From positions 2,728,001 to 2,792,000 of the forward strand of contig JBHGNT010000017.1 in assembly GCA_043228905.1 (NCBI GenBank): a stretch of DNA of 64,000 nt, in the 5' to 3' direction. Below, in pieces: positions 19,321 to 30,530 of this stretch (the first letter of the stretch is position 1; every line of letters starts with the position of its first letter). Under the pieces are notes generated by a model. That model ran no database searches and was not told the DNA's origin. It saw nothing but the letters and a program-made list of their open reading frames with translations. Position numbers and translations under genes: made by a program. The DNA comes from Azolla caroliniana (lineage: Eukaryota > Polypodiophyta).

Positions 19321-20447
19321 TCACTCGTCACTCTCTGATTCTCCGCCGGGCCCGAATTGATCATCGTCGTTGCTCTCGCTCGCAGGCTCCGGCTCGTCTT
19401 CGAAGCGCTTCTTGAATGCTTTGATCCGCTTCCCGGCAACCGGCACCGCTAACCATGTCTCGTCGAGTTCCGCGAGGTGGTACGTGCCGTTGTCGTTCGT
19501 GCTCGTCACCGTGTAGGGCCCGAACCACCTCCTAGCAAACTTTCGCACCACCTTGTGCTGATTGTCGAGGCTGCTGTCGTATACCAAGACCCAGTCGCCT
19601 TCCTCGATCTTCTTTGGTCGCAACCGGTGCTTCCGGTTGAACCGGGTCTTGTTCTGCTCCCTTGCCGCCCGTAGCTTTTCCTTCGCCCGTTTCATGTCCT
19701 CCGGCCTCCGCTCGAGTTGCCGAATCCGCGCCACCAGCAACTCCTCCTGGCTCATCTCGTCCTTCCAATCTACCGCCGCCCATGAAGAAACCGTCCATTC
19801 CACCGGCATGATCGGCTTCTGTCCGTACATCAGCTCCGCCGACATAAACCCTGTCACCGAACTGTGCGTAGTTCGGTCCGCCCATAGTGCGTAAGGAACG
19901 AGCCACTGCCAATTCTCGACCTGCCCTCTGCATGCATGCACCAACGCCTTCACAATCGGCCCGTGCCCACATTCTACTTTCCCGTTCGCCTACGGATTGT
20001 ACGCCGTAGTGAGGGAGAGTTTGACCCCTAGTCGGTCGAACAACTCCTCAGCTTCCCGCGCATCCAGCTCTCCCCGGTCCGCCACGATCCTCTCGACGCA
20101 CCCATACCGACACACTACCTCTTCGATCAGGAACCGGCATACCGCCGCGGTTGTCTTGTTCTGTAGTGCACGACCTTTCCTCATCGTTACGTTAGCCGAC
20201 CCGAAGAAGTCCTCGCCGACTTCTTTGTCATCCGAAACAATGCCGTCTTCGTCGTTGAACCTCGCTCTCGAAAGCATGTCAGCCATGGCGTTATCTTTTC
20301 TGGAGATGTGCCATATCTCCGAGTTCAGGGACTTAATGTACGCTATCCACCGGAGCATTGCTAGGTCCGGCATCGCGCATTCGGAAACCATGCTGAGTAT
20401 CGGCAGGCAGTTTGTCTCGATGATCACCTCCGTCCCGATCAGGTACA
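19321..20447 (-). pseudogene. Gypsy G pol, distal part: RNase H and integrase with internal deletion
   Basis: From 20447 leftward it reads the RNase H segment (LIGTEVIIET, AMADMLSRARF). It then jumps from the VGEDFF spacer straight to GRALQNKTTAAVCRF in integrase, so about 185 residues seen in E2, including the integrase zinc finger and first catalytic Asp, are deleted. A stop at about 19988-19990 separates YNP from the next segment. The last frame (19953-19321) continues to the basic C-terminus (EEGDWVLVYDSSLDNQH). The remaining VADRGEL motif is intact. It cannot encode an active enzyme. Confidence 0.9.
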
Positions 20448-21429
20448 ACAACTCGAAGCAGCGTTGCAACAACAAGGATCAAGTCCCCAAGGATTTCATA
20501 AAGAGCCCAAGATTGGACTTCCTGTGAAATTTGATGGAACGTGATCGCAATTCCGGGGATTCCTTAATCAGGTACGCTTAGTCATCCAGATGCATCCTTC
20601 CCGATATCCCACTGATGCATCTCGAGTTGGACTAATAGGCACGTTACTTAGCGGCTCAGCCTTGGCATGGTTCGCTCCACTTCTAGAAAAACAATCCCCC
20701 TTGCTTAATAACTTTGAAGATTTTATTGGTGAGTTTAAAGCCTGCTTTGGAGATACCGATAGCATCAGGAAGGCGATCAACAAGATCCAAAGATTGCGTC
20801 AAGGCGATCGTCCGGTCTCTGCCTACGCGGCGGATTTCCGTCTACTCGCCTCAGATATTCCCTGGGATGATCAGGCCCTCATGGAGCAATTTCGCTACGG
20901 CTTGCGCAATGATGTCAAAGATCTGCTTTTAACCTTCCCCGAAGAACCAAAGTCTCTCACAGAGGCAATCAGTCGAGCGGTCCGATGCGACAACCGCCTT
21001 TTCGAACGACGTTCGGAGCGTCAGTTACAAATACCATGCTCTCGGCCGGAACCCACATACGCCTCAGTCACGGCTAAACCATTTGCACACGATGTACCTG
21101 AAGCCAATATTCCGACACCGATGGATATCGACACCATGCGTCGATGCGGCCCGTTATCGGAAGAAGAAAAGCAACGACGACATGCCAATCGATTATGTCT
21201 TTATTGCGGTGGACCAAGGCATATCGCCATCAATTGTCCCCATAGGCCAAGAAGACAGGTAAATCAAATCGTCGCTTGTACTAAACCCGCGTCAATTCTT
21301 CCCTTCGGAGTGTCTGATAGTATTAATAGTACTAATAGAGTGTCAGATAGTATTCATAGTACTAATAGCCCAAGTATCTCAAACAAATTTGAAATCCTTA
21401 GTCAATTAGATGAAGAGTTAAACGATTGA
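20448..21429 (+). pseudogene. Gag of chromovirus H, 5'-truncated
   Basis: In-frame sequence starts at the junction with a Gln-rich helix (QQLEAALQQQ) and the PVKFDGT block. A TGA near 20543 follows, then a long open frame at 20590-21429. It carries the capsid region (SGSALAWFAPLLE, FEDFIGEFKACFGD) and a zinc knuckle CLYCGGPRHIAINC, ending TGA at 21427-21429. Close to M's gag in order and wording. The C-terminal 40 codons contain an AGTATTAATAGTACTAATAG-type direct repeat (about 21317-21370). Gag would form the particle. Without a start it is non-functional. Confidence 0.88.
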
Positions 21430-21521
21430 GTCCAGCCAAAATAGGAGCCGTTTGGTTGGACAACAACCCTAGATCTGTACAACCCATTAGTGGTTCCATT
21501 CCTTCCAAGTAAGTTAGCAAT

Positions 21522-24500
21522 GTGTTCCTAGCCCAAGTCATTGTTAGTACTAAAAGTACTCCCCCAGTACCCGTCCTAGCACTCTTAGATTCTGGAGCTA
21601 ATTCCTGTTTCATGGATCGAAATTTTGCCCAAGCTTCTCAGATATCCCTAAGGAAACTTCCTTGTCCCGCATCTGTAGTAGTCATTGATGGTCGTCCCAT
21701 TGCTTCAGGGAATATTGTAGAAGAATCAGAACCCATTCAAGTTGTCCTAGGTAGTTTTGTGTGTGTAATATCATTTAATATAATTAGTAGTCCAGAGCAT
21801 CCCATTGTCCTAGGATTACCTTGGTTTGAATTACATAATCCAGCCATAGATTGGAGAACAAGAGAAGTCCGCTATCGACCACCCCAAGAATATACTCACC
21901 GAGTTTCGACCATTTCACTCCATCAATTACACGAAGAAGGACACAAGGAGGCAATGTTCCTATTTGCAATATCAGTACATCCTTCCAGCACTATTAAGAA
22001 GGACTCCTCAGTACAACTTCCGGCAAAATATCATCCTTATGCCGATGTATTTGACAAGGTAAAAGCCGGTACCCTTCCTCATCACCGTCCTTATGACTGT
22101 CCCATCGATTTACAACCAGGAACCGAGCCACCATGGGGACCAATTTACAACTTGTCACCCATCGAGTTAGAAGTCCTTCGAGCCAACATAGAGGAGAACT
22201 TGGCAAGCGGGTTCATCCGTCATTCGAAATCTCTGGCCGGTGCACCCATCTTCTTTGTCAAGAAGAAAGATGGCTCACTTCGTCTCGTCGTTGATTACCG
22301 CGGATTGAATAAGGTCACCATCCGGAATAGGTATGCACTTCCTCTTATATCAAGTCTTTTGGAGCGAGTTAATGGTGCCAAGTTTTTTACCAAAATCGAT
22401 CTATGAGAAGCGTATAACCTCGTGCGGATCCGACCGGGAGATGAATGGAAGACCGCCTTTCGCACACGGTATGGGCATTTCGAGTATACCGTTATGCCGT
22501 TCGGCCTAACCAATGCACTCGCAGTCTTCCAACACATGGCAAATGATATATTCAGAGACCTCTTGGATATCTGTTTGATCATCTATATTGATGATCTATT
22601 GATTTATTCGAAGACCTAGCAAGAGCACGATTCTCATGTACTATTAGTACTAAAGCGACTCCGCGAGAATGGTCTTTATGCCAAGCTAGAAAAATGTAGC
22701 TTTGACTGCAAGCAAGTGGAATTTCTAGGCTACGTCATCTCCTCAAAGGGCATCGCCATGGATCCAACTAAAGTCCAAACTGTACTAGAGTGGCAAATTC
22801 CACGGTTGGTACGAGATGTACAATGTTTTCTAGGTTTTGCTAACTTCTACCGTAAGTTTATACAGGATTACTTGAAGATTATCTTACCCCTCACACAACT
22901 TACGAAGAAGGGCCAAGCATTTCTTTGGTCCATTGAAGCAGATATGGCTTTTTGGCATCTTAAGAAAGCCTTTACATCAGCACCGATTCTAGCTCATGTG
23001 GATACTAGCAAACCATTCATCATGGAGGCCGATGCTTCATATTTCGCCCTCGGTAGCATCCTTTCTCAACAAGGAGATAAAGAAGAGTTGCATCCGGTGG
23101 CTTTCTATTCCCGCAAATTCGATGTTGTGGAAATCAACTACGAAATACATGACAAGGAGTTATTAGCCATCGTGGATTCATTTGTGCAATGGCAACATTT
23201 CTTAGAGGGCTCTCCACATCAGGTCGTTGTCTTTAGTGATCATAAAAATCTTGCTTATTTCCAGAACGCTCGCGTACTAAATCGACGGCAAGCTCGGTGG
23301 GCGCAATTCCTCACGCGTTTCGACTTCAAAATCACATATCGACCGGGGAAGCAGCAAGGAAAAGCAGATGCACTATCACGGTGTTCATATCTTGCACCTC
23401 GTCCTGGTGATCCAACATTTGATAATCAAAAGCAAGTAATCTTGGGACCAACACGATTGCACACGACGCGGATTTTTCACACCCCGATGGATTCACGGAT
23501 TACCGACGACATACGTGCAAACTTGAAGACGGATAGTTTTGCTCAAAACATCTTGGCGCACATTGATACTTCTCGGGCATCCTGTTCTCAGTCTCAACAA
23601 CCAGGTATTGACTATCGACAATTCGAATATCATGATGGTTTGTTATTCTTTAAAAAGCGCGTATATGTCCCCGATTGCTCCTGTCGCCTTCAAATCGTCC
23701 AGCATTGTCACGACACCCATACGGCGGGACATTTCGGTAGTACTAAGACGTTGGAGCTAGTGCAACGATCTTTTTGGTGGCCCCACATGCGTTGTTTTGT
23801 CGACGACTACGTTCGGACCTGTGATGCTTGTTGCCGAGCAAAGATGCCACGACACCATCCATATGGCTTGTTGGAACCCTTACCGATTCCAAGTAAGCCG
23901 TGGCAATCTATTTGTCTTGATTTTATCACAAATCTGCCGGTCTCGCAGGGGTTCGATGCTATCTTAACCGTCGTCAATCGATATATGAAGATGGCACATT
24001 TTGTTCCGTGTACTAAGGCCATCACTAGCGAGGAAACCGCCGCCCTAGTCATGCGTGAGGTATTTCGGCATCATGGCCTCCCAGACAGTATCATCAGTGA
24101 CCGAGGACTGCAATTTGTCTCCAAATTTTGGCAGCATCTCTTCAAGATGCTCAAGGTCTCTTGCAACCTCTCCTCCGGCTACCATCCTCAGACCGATGGG
24201 CAGGCAGAATGAACAAACCAAACGTTGGAGCAATATCTCCGGTGTTTCCTGAGTTATCAACAAGACGATTGGGCCGAGATTCTCCACTTTGCGGAGTTTG
24301 CGTATAATAATGCTGTTCACTCCTCGACTCGAGTCTCCCCATTCTACGCTTATACCGGTTCTCATCCTCCCTGGTCGGTGATCGACACCCCGGAGCTACC
24401 TACCAATCCTCGTGCCGGGGATCATTTGGAGAGACTACGCAAGATCCAGATAGATCTTTCGACTCATCTTCGTCATGCTCAACAGACATAGAAGACTTAC

Positions 24501-24998
24501 GCGGATTGTCATCGGCTTCCCTCCTCTTTTGCCATCGGAGATCGAGTATGGCTCTTACGTCGTCACATCAAGACTACTCGACCGTGCGACAAGTTGGATT
24601 ATCGACGACTCAGTCCTTTCCTTATTACGGGTAAAGTTAATGATGTCACATTCCGCCTTGATCTCCCTCCGCAGCTTCAGATACATCCGGTTTTCCATTG
24701 TTCTCTTCTTGAACCTTATAAAGCAAACACCATTCCCGATCGTGTTACACCACCGCCGCCGCCGCTGGAGTTGGACGCCGGCCCAGAGTATGAAGTTGCT
24801 GCCATCCTCGATTCCAAACTTATTCGCAACAAACTTTATTATTTGGTCGATTGGGTTGGTTATAGTCCGAGCGAACGCAGTTGGGAACCTGTCGAGCATG
24901 TTGCCAATGCTCAGCATCTGCTTGCTGATTTCCACCGAAAGTATCCGGACAAACCCGGTCCGCAATCAGCGCCGACTCGTTCCACTCGTCGTCTTTAA
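21522..24998 (+). pseudogene. Pol of chromovirus H: PR, RT, RNase H, integrase, chromodomain, with four in-frame stops
   Basis: A single frame runs 3.5 kb to TAA at 24996-24998, interrupted only by TGA 22404-22406, TAG 22617-22619, TGA 24210-24212 and TAG 24489-24491. There is no frameshift. Protease [12 protein letters not shown] is canonical. RT has IYIDDLLIY. RNase H has EADASYFALG and FSDHKNL. The integrase finger and core follow, with CLDFITNLP, ISDRGLQF and DGQAE. The C-terminal chromodomain (EYEVAAILDSK ... YLVDWVGY ... SWEPVEHV) would bind histone-H3-methyl marks and steer integration to heterochromatin. At least two stops (22404, 24210) fit CGA-to-TGA change. Confidence 0.92.
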
Positions 24999-25009
24999 GG
25001 GGGAGATAG

Positions 25010-25460
25010 TGTCATGAGATAGCAAGACTCGAACCCATGACCTTATGGTATATGGGTCGAGCTCTTAACCATCACACCATCTATTGTAATTCATAAGATA
25101 TTATTTTCATTTATGTTTTATTATAAGAAAGTAATGTATATTCCATATTTCTCTGGAACATTCTAGAAGTTTCAGGATTACTCCTGACAACACTATAAAA
25201 GAAGGCACTAGGCATTATGTTGAACCAAATTGGTTCAATGCCAATCTTAAGCCTCTCAGTCGCTTTGTACTTATCTTTTCAAATAATATATTAGTTGTTG
25301 TCATCATCTTTCTCTCTCTCTCATCCTCGCTATCTCTCTCTCTCTCTCTCCACTTCTCACTTCCTCTCTCGGGAATCTTACGCAGTCCCGTCCTCTTAGT
25401 ACTAATAGTACTGCTCTTCTTAGTACTAATTCCATCTCTACTTTAGTACTATTCCTGATA
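25010..25460 (+). repeat. 3' LTR of chromovirus H
   Basis: Follows the polypurine tract TTAAGGGGGAGATAG (24995-25009). Starts TGTCATGAGATAGC and ends about ...TTCCTGATA, where G's pol begins, so the terminal CA may have mutated. A TATAAAAG box lies at 25193-25200. A CT microsatellite (25309-25352) and AGTACTAATAGTACT repeats lie near the end. The first 75 bases contain an antisense tRNA-like segment. Confidence 0.87.
25016..25085 (-). other. Antisense tRNA-like segment in H LTR
   Basis: On the minus strand a B-box-like GGGTTCGAGTC (25026-25036) lies downstream of an A-box-like TGGTGTGATGGTTAAGAGC (25061-25079), with an anticodon-arm-like stretch between. The stems are imperfect, so I do not call it a working tRNA. 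It resembles pol III internal promoter boxes. Similar pairs occur near the starts of K1 and K2. Confidence 0.5.
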
Positions 25461-26139
25461 CTGTGAAGATCACCATCGGTTCGACGATCATCGGGTCCAC
25501 ACACCCAATCTCCTCCGGCGAGAACACGAAGGCTTTCCCATGCCTTCCGAGCATTCTCCGAAACCTGTCCTCCTCCGACGGCAGTAGGAAACCACCCCCA
25601 CCAACCTTGAGCTCCCGTAGCGTTATGTCGGTGAACCGGTGCCCTATGCCAGTTGGATTCCGTAAACTTGGGTCCGACGCGACCCCTTTTATCCGCCCCT
25701 CGCTGCCCTCGGAGGGCAAGGGTGCCACGATTGGCCTCACCTTCCGGTCCACAGTCTTGTACTTTGAATCCACGCGGGCCGTCTGATCCGACCCAATCCT
25801 TTCCCCAAAGTCCGCGATGACTTCGTACATTCCCATCGAACTAACCGGAACGGTCCGGTCTTCTCTAAGGTCTTCACCGATCACCTTTCGCAACTCGCCC
25901 AAGGTGTCGTCAAAAGAGACCGCCTCCACGGCGCCGCTGATCTATTCGTCGGGGGAGAGGACTCCCCATCCCCTGAGCCGCTCCTCCACTCACTTCCTTT
26001 CCCGGCCACTGACATTGGCTATAGTACAACCTCCGTTTTCGGAGAACCAAAACTTCCTACCTACTGTACATGTGTGGGGTTCTTCCAGTACGTCCGGACT
26101 ACCACAGCCCCACGCCTTGATAGCTCTCTCTAAAAATCC
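25461..26139 (-). pseudogene. Gypsy G pol, N-terminal part
   Basis: Homologous to E2 pol from the frameshift region (plus-strand CTAAAAATCC at 26130-26139) to MVIFTV, where H starts. The best open segment is 25929-25461 (NGAVEAVSFDDTLGELRKV, LKVGGGGFLLPSEEDRF). TAG at about 25930 and TGA near 25990 interrupt it. This N-terminal extension before RT has no assigned function that I know of. Confidence 0.85.
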
Positions 26140-28290
26140 CCTCGGCTGTCGCCGCCGAGGGTCTCGCGATTCCTCTCATGGTTCGTTCATACGGTCATGA
26201 ATTGGACGGAATGCCGACCGTCCTGGCTTTTGACGAGCGCATACGCCGAACCGTTGTCCAGCACCTTCATCTCCATGTGTGCTGGCGTAATGTATGGTTC
26301 GCCGAGAATCACCGGGTGCGAGGATGTTTCCTGCACGAAGAAATGTTGATCTATCTCGACGTCACCGACCTTCACGCGTATATTCGGGCACGCACCATGC
26401 AGTTCCTATGTAGCATGCGTCGCCGCGCGTATCTTCCACCCATGCTTGGTGTTGATCGGCCATTTACCCTTCTTGTAGAAATCCATGGACATTAGGTTGA
26501 TTTCGGATCCATGGTGTACCAAGGCCACCACCTGTTCCGGAACGTCGCCGATCCGCACAGGGGTTTCCGTAGTTGCCTTGGCCCAATGCGGCTTCGCGTA
26601 GTGGCTTTCCGCCAACTCATCTCCTAGGGCCGTGTCTTCTAAGTGCGTAGTCCGCACCTCCACCGGCTTCTCCGGTTCTGGCTCCGTCGAGAGCCTCTTC
26701 TGCTTCACCAAGTCTATGATGGAGTCGTGGAACTCCCTCTTGGCGAATCCCAGCACCTCCCGCAACGACAACTCCACTTTACTGTCGAGGATCCGTTCTT
26801 CAAGGACCTTCCGTAGATCCGTTGCTCTCTCGATTTCGGTGCTCAACCGAAACCCCGCCTGCTTCTTTCCGTTTGGTGCGCATGGGTTGCCGGCACCGGT
26901 CGGTTTTGGTCCGAACCGGGTCTCGTACCTTTGCGGGGGACCGACCCCTCCGGCCTTTCCTGCCCGTTTATCTTCCGCCAGAACCTCGTAGTTCTGGCAA
27001 GCGGCTTTTATGAAGCCCGTTTTCTCTTCGACTGGATCGTCCCATCCGGTGACCTCTTGGACCCGCTGTTCCGCGCGGTCCGCCTCTTCCTTCTTCAGCT
27101 GAACTCCGAAGAGGCCTTCTAGCACTAGCGGCCAGAATCCGGAGTCCTTCGCCTTCCGGGTCTTATCACTCCCGACCCGAATTCCCGCAAACACTGAGTA
27201 GTTAACGGCTTCAACGTGCCGTGCCGCGACCTCTTCCATCAACCTCTTCATTCCGCCGCGCCTCGTATTTAGTTCTAGGGCTCTTCGGGTCTCGTTTGCG
27301 TGCACCCGCCCATTCCAGAGGTACACCACGTTGGTCCTGAGCACGTCGGCGAAATCCGTGCAATCCTTCCTAATGTGACCGATCGTGTCACACCACATGC
27401 ACCGTTGCCTAGCTGGCGGCCTCCGGTCGCGAGGTTGTTCGCCGCTGTCCCTCCGTGCCTGTGTGATCTGTAGGTCGCGCACCATCTGTGTCAGCTCCTC
27501 TAGAGCCGCTCCTCCGGATGGACCTCTGACCACGTCGTTCAATGCCGACCTCGACCCCAGCCAAATTCGGGTCTCTTCCTTCCTACCTCCTAGCACCGAT
27601 ATCGGCTCCTCGAGCCTCCTAGTTGGGACCGATCCTGACCCCGACGAGCTTTCGTCGCTCCAATCGCGCCGTTTGTCGAAACGGCTGCAGACCCGTTTTA
27701 CCACGGCCCAGTCTGCCATGAGCCCTTCGTCCGTTTCCAATAGGGGACCCACCTTTTCCCTGTCGAGCACGTCCACCGACTTGACAAACAGTAGTACTCG
27801 ACTCGTTTCGAGCACGGTCCAGTCCAGCGTCGACAACCGCACGAATCATTTTTCGAACTCCTGGAGGAGCCCCGACGTGTTCCTCCCTTTTCCGGGGCTT
27901 TCCACCCACGCCATGAAATCCCGCCTCGACAACCGAAGTGAGTCGTCAAACCCGTACTTCTCGAGGAGGTGCAGCTCGAACTCCTCCCAAATCTGGCATT
28001 TGGCCAACACCTCGAGCACTTCCACGTGGATGCTCGGCGTCACCACCCGAGGGAATCCGGATAGCCACCTGTTCCTCGGGATATCCCTCATGATCATTTC
28101 GGCCCGGTAAGCCTCCAAATAACTTGTGGCGTCTTTCCCTCCGAACCGGCCTATAGGGCCGACGATCGATTCAATGGCTCTATCGAGGGTACCCGTCCCC
28201 TCACGAGCGTTTACCAGCTAGTCGACGGCTACCGCCATCGCCTCTGCTAGCTCCGATCCGACTCCTTTCCCGCCTCTTCACGTCGGGTTC
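26140..28290 (-). pseudogene. Gag-protease of gypsy G
   Basis: Order matches E2 ORF1. The capsid-like part (28118-27846 and 27842-27400) and zinc knuckle CMWCDTIGHIRKDC are intact in sequence. The linker has VELSLREVLGFAKREF. Protease reads ALVHHGSEINLM, so the catalytic Asp is His (GAC to CAC). Stops: TAG at 28218-28220, TGA at 27846-27848 and TAG at 26406-26408. The protein would have assembled particles and is now dead. Confidence 0.9.
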
Positions 28291-28298
28291 ACCAAAGA

Positions 28299-28360
28299 TG
28301 TCGCGTTGTTACGGGCGTGCGTGTAGAAAGAGGCGGGACCATGGGGGCCTTGAACCGAGG

Positions 28361-28408
<48 letters not shown>

Positions 28409-29005
28409 CTTGGAGATACGCAACAGGGAGAAGGAAAGAGAAACAAACGACACACTTAATTACAGTAATAGTAGATTACAATATTCAAAGATTGCAAACT
28501 CTGACGATTACAACTGGCAAGGTGGCGATGGACCCGACACGGGGATCCTACTCACGCACATAGATAGGACACACTCGACTCAAAGAAACAAAAAGGCGAG
28601 AGCCTCTATTGGAAGCGCACGGGCTGTCCACGAAGCAGAGGCAGCGAACTCCCGACCCCATAGAGACCGACTATCGGAGGAGAAGAGAGAGCTCGACACT
28701 CAGTTCTGCAACAACACTTCCTCTTCTCCAACGCGCAATCCCGTTCCTTCCTTCTCCCCCTCCCTAAATAGTTCCCCCCGAAAGGGGGTGCCCCTTTTCT
28801 CCATAGTCAAAACCGCTTTATTTCCTGTCCCTTTCGACAGAGATACACACAAAATCCCCTAATAAATGTGCACTACCTAGTATTTACATTAGTAGACATA
28901 ATTATGAATTATGTACAAAATATAAATTCACATGTCCATCCGTGTAAGAGCCGGTTCATGCGCCTTTTTCTCCGATTCCGCCTATGGCCGGTTTTCTTCA
29001 CGACA
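28299..29005 (-). repeat. 5' LTR of gypsy G
   Basis: 707 bp, minus strand from TGTCGTGAAG at 29005 to AACGCGACA at 28299. The conserved candidate primer site follows at 28279-28295 (plus-strand TCACGTCGGGTTCACCA). It holds a GA microsatellite (28366-28405). It also preserves the empty site of the solo LTR that sits in the 3' LTR. Confidence 0.92.
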
Positions 29006-29614
29006 TCGTGTTCCCCGCCTCTTTGTAGGCCTGTCTCTTCCTCCCTTCCGGATCAGATCCGGAAGTCCGCCCCGCCCGGTTACCATCTTGGTCCGACCGT
29101 CACTCCACGTTACCAGGTCCCGTTCTCTTGCCGCCACCGTTCTCTCCTATAGGACTCACGTTGGCACTCGGGCCGACCGCCGGATCGGTGTGAGGCGACC
29201 CATAGGACCGGTCTTCGTTCTCCACTACGTCCATTGTACTTCTCCCGAACTCGTCGGTGCTCTCCTTGATGTAATCCCCCCTCCATCTTCCATCTCTTTT
29301 GATCTCACGTTGCCACGGTGGCCGAACTGCCGAAGTCTCCGGTAAAGATGTGGGGACAACGATTTCGCAACGACTCCCGACGACTCATCCGGGGCCACGG
29401 GCCCTTTTAGTGGTGCCGGTGGATAACATCCGCTCTATGATCGATCAAGCCCCGCTTGGGCTTAACTCTCCAATGTCTGAAGTTTCAGCTCCGATGCCGA
29501 TCCTGCCGGACTCGTTCCATACCCTCGATCATCTTCCTTTCGATTCCCGACCTTCGCGCGGTCGGTCTCTCTTCCAATGTAAAAGAGGGCGGCTTGTTCC
29601 ACACCCTCTCCCGT
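29006..29614 (-). repeat. Second block of element F-type non-coding DNA
   Basis: GC-rich, no credible ORF. Carries one clear copy of the CTCCTATAGGACTCACG-TTGGCACTCGGGCCGACC module (29145-29195) and ends with a CCACACCCTCTCCCGT phrase also found at 17838-17853. It probably continues the body of F on the far side of G. Element I begins at 29615, preceded by CCGT. Confidence 0.55.
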
Positions 29615-30000
29615 TGTTGTGAAGATTTTCGGCAATGGTGTGAAAATCACATAAAACGTACAAAATCGAGTATGAATCACATAAAACAATAATAGTGAAG
29701 TATCTAAGTACAAAATGATGGAGGTCTTCAAGAGCTTTCAAATACACTTTATTACACGAGAAACAGACAACTAGATGTCAAGATATGAGAGTACAAAGTT
29801 TGTTAAAGGAAAAGAGAAAATTGTGAGATATCCCATATAGGCAGGACGAATAAGGCTCTCACCATATATAAGGTAGAGCAAAAGTTATTATCTTTGTGTC
29901 TATGTGTGGAGCATAGAGAGTTCAAGGTAACTTGAACTAAGAGTGGGGGTGGCCTAGCCACTTGTAAAGGTTTTGGCCAACCACAATCGGTCCGGCGGCA
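29615..30000 (+). repeat. 5' LTR of element I (end approximate)
   Basis: Aligns with 37803-38190 through TCTTCAAGAGCTT, GAGATATCCCA, a TATATAAG/CATATAAG box and TGTCTATGTGTGGAGCA. AT-rich start and GC-rich end with CCGG repeats. The two copies differ at many sites, so I is older than J, which inserted into it. 30000-30140 is GC-rich CCGGCG repeat DNA with no gene. Confidence 0.7.
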
Positions 30001-30139
30001 GCCGGCAAAGCGACGGTGGCACACCGGCAACCGATGATCCGACGAAGCCGGCGAGCTGGTGGAACTGACATCCGGCGGCGCATCGGCACCCGATGGCAGC
30101 CTCTGGTAACCGACGACATCCAACGGCATCCGGCGAACC

Positions 30140-30490
30140 GGCGTTAAAGTGTCGCTCCACGAATTGTATTTCGAGCGGAAGCCGAATTTGGCACACCTTC
30201 ATGTGCCGTATGAGAAGTGAAAGAAGATGGATGCCAAAGCTGAGAAGTCTATCTTGGTTTGCTACCTCGATGATTAGAAGGGGTACATGTGCTACAACCC
30301 TCGGTCGAAACAAGTCCGAGTTAGCTTCAATGTCATCTTTGACAAATCAACATCCTGGTAGTTCTCATCACCTAAAACCGAGCCGATTGTTGTGGATGAG
30401 GCAACGGATTCCAAAACAGAAGGAAGGATAACTGATTCCGATAAACCAGATAGCCCGCCTTCCCTCCGGATCTGTGGACCGAAACCGGAC
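30140..30490 (+). pseudogene. Copia pol fragment carried inside element I
   Basis: The plus strand reads the copia integrase tail and INT-RT linker: FERKPNLAHL, KKMDAKAEKSILVCY, KGYMCYNPRSKQV and a DKSTSW block. At least three in-frame stops break it. It has no LTR or other copia parts next to it. It is embedded between I's LTR and I's ORF, so it looks captured. Confidence 0.75.
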
Positions 30491-30530
30491 TGGTTGGGCT
30501 GGAGAGGTCAACCGTCAACCGATCAGCTAG

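Larger units (their letters stand above)
20448..25460 (+). mobile_element. 5'-truncated chromovirus (gypsy) H
   Basis: Plus-strand element starting inside gag and ending with a 3' LTR at 25460. Gag, PR, RT (YIDD), RNase H, integrase and a C-terminal chromodomain are recognisable, in the same layout as M. The 5' LTR and gag start were lost together with G's RT at a junction near 20447/20448. It has scattered stops but pol keeps one frame. It is flanked on both sides by G sequence, so it once inserted into G. Confidence 0.9.
17860..29005 (-). mobile_element. Degenerate gypsy element G, with nested solo LTR and chromovirus H
   Basis: Minus-strand relative of E2: 5' LTR 28299-29005, gag-PR and pol start 28290-25461, then H, then the pol end 20447-19321 and 3' LTR 17860-19251. 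The pol sections on either side of H do not meet. RT is missing, as is the 5' end of H, so one deletion joined them. Flanks are CCGT (17856-17859) and TCGT (29006-29009), a 4-bp duplication with one change. Several stops and a deletion within pol make it inactive. Confidence 0.88.

Noticed and set aside
25016-25085. A functional tRNA gene in the H LTR
   Set aside because: A and B boxes are suggestive, but acceptor and T stems do not pair well; kept only as a tRNA-like segment.
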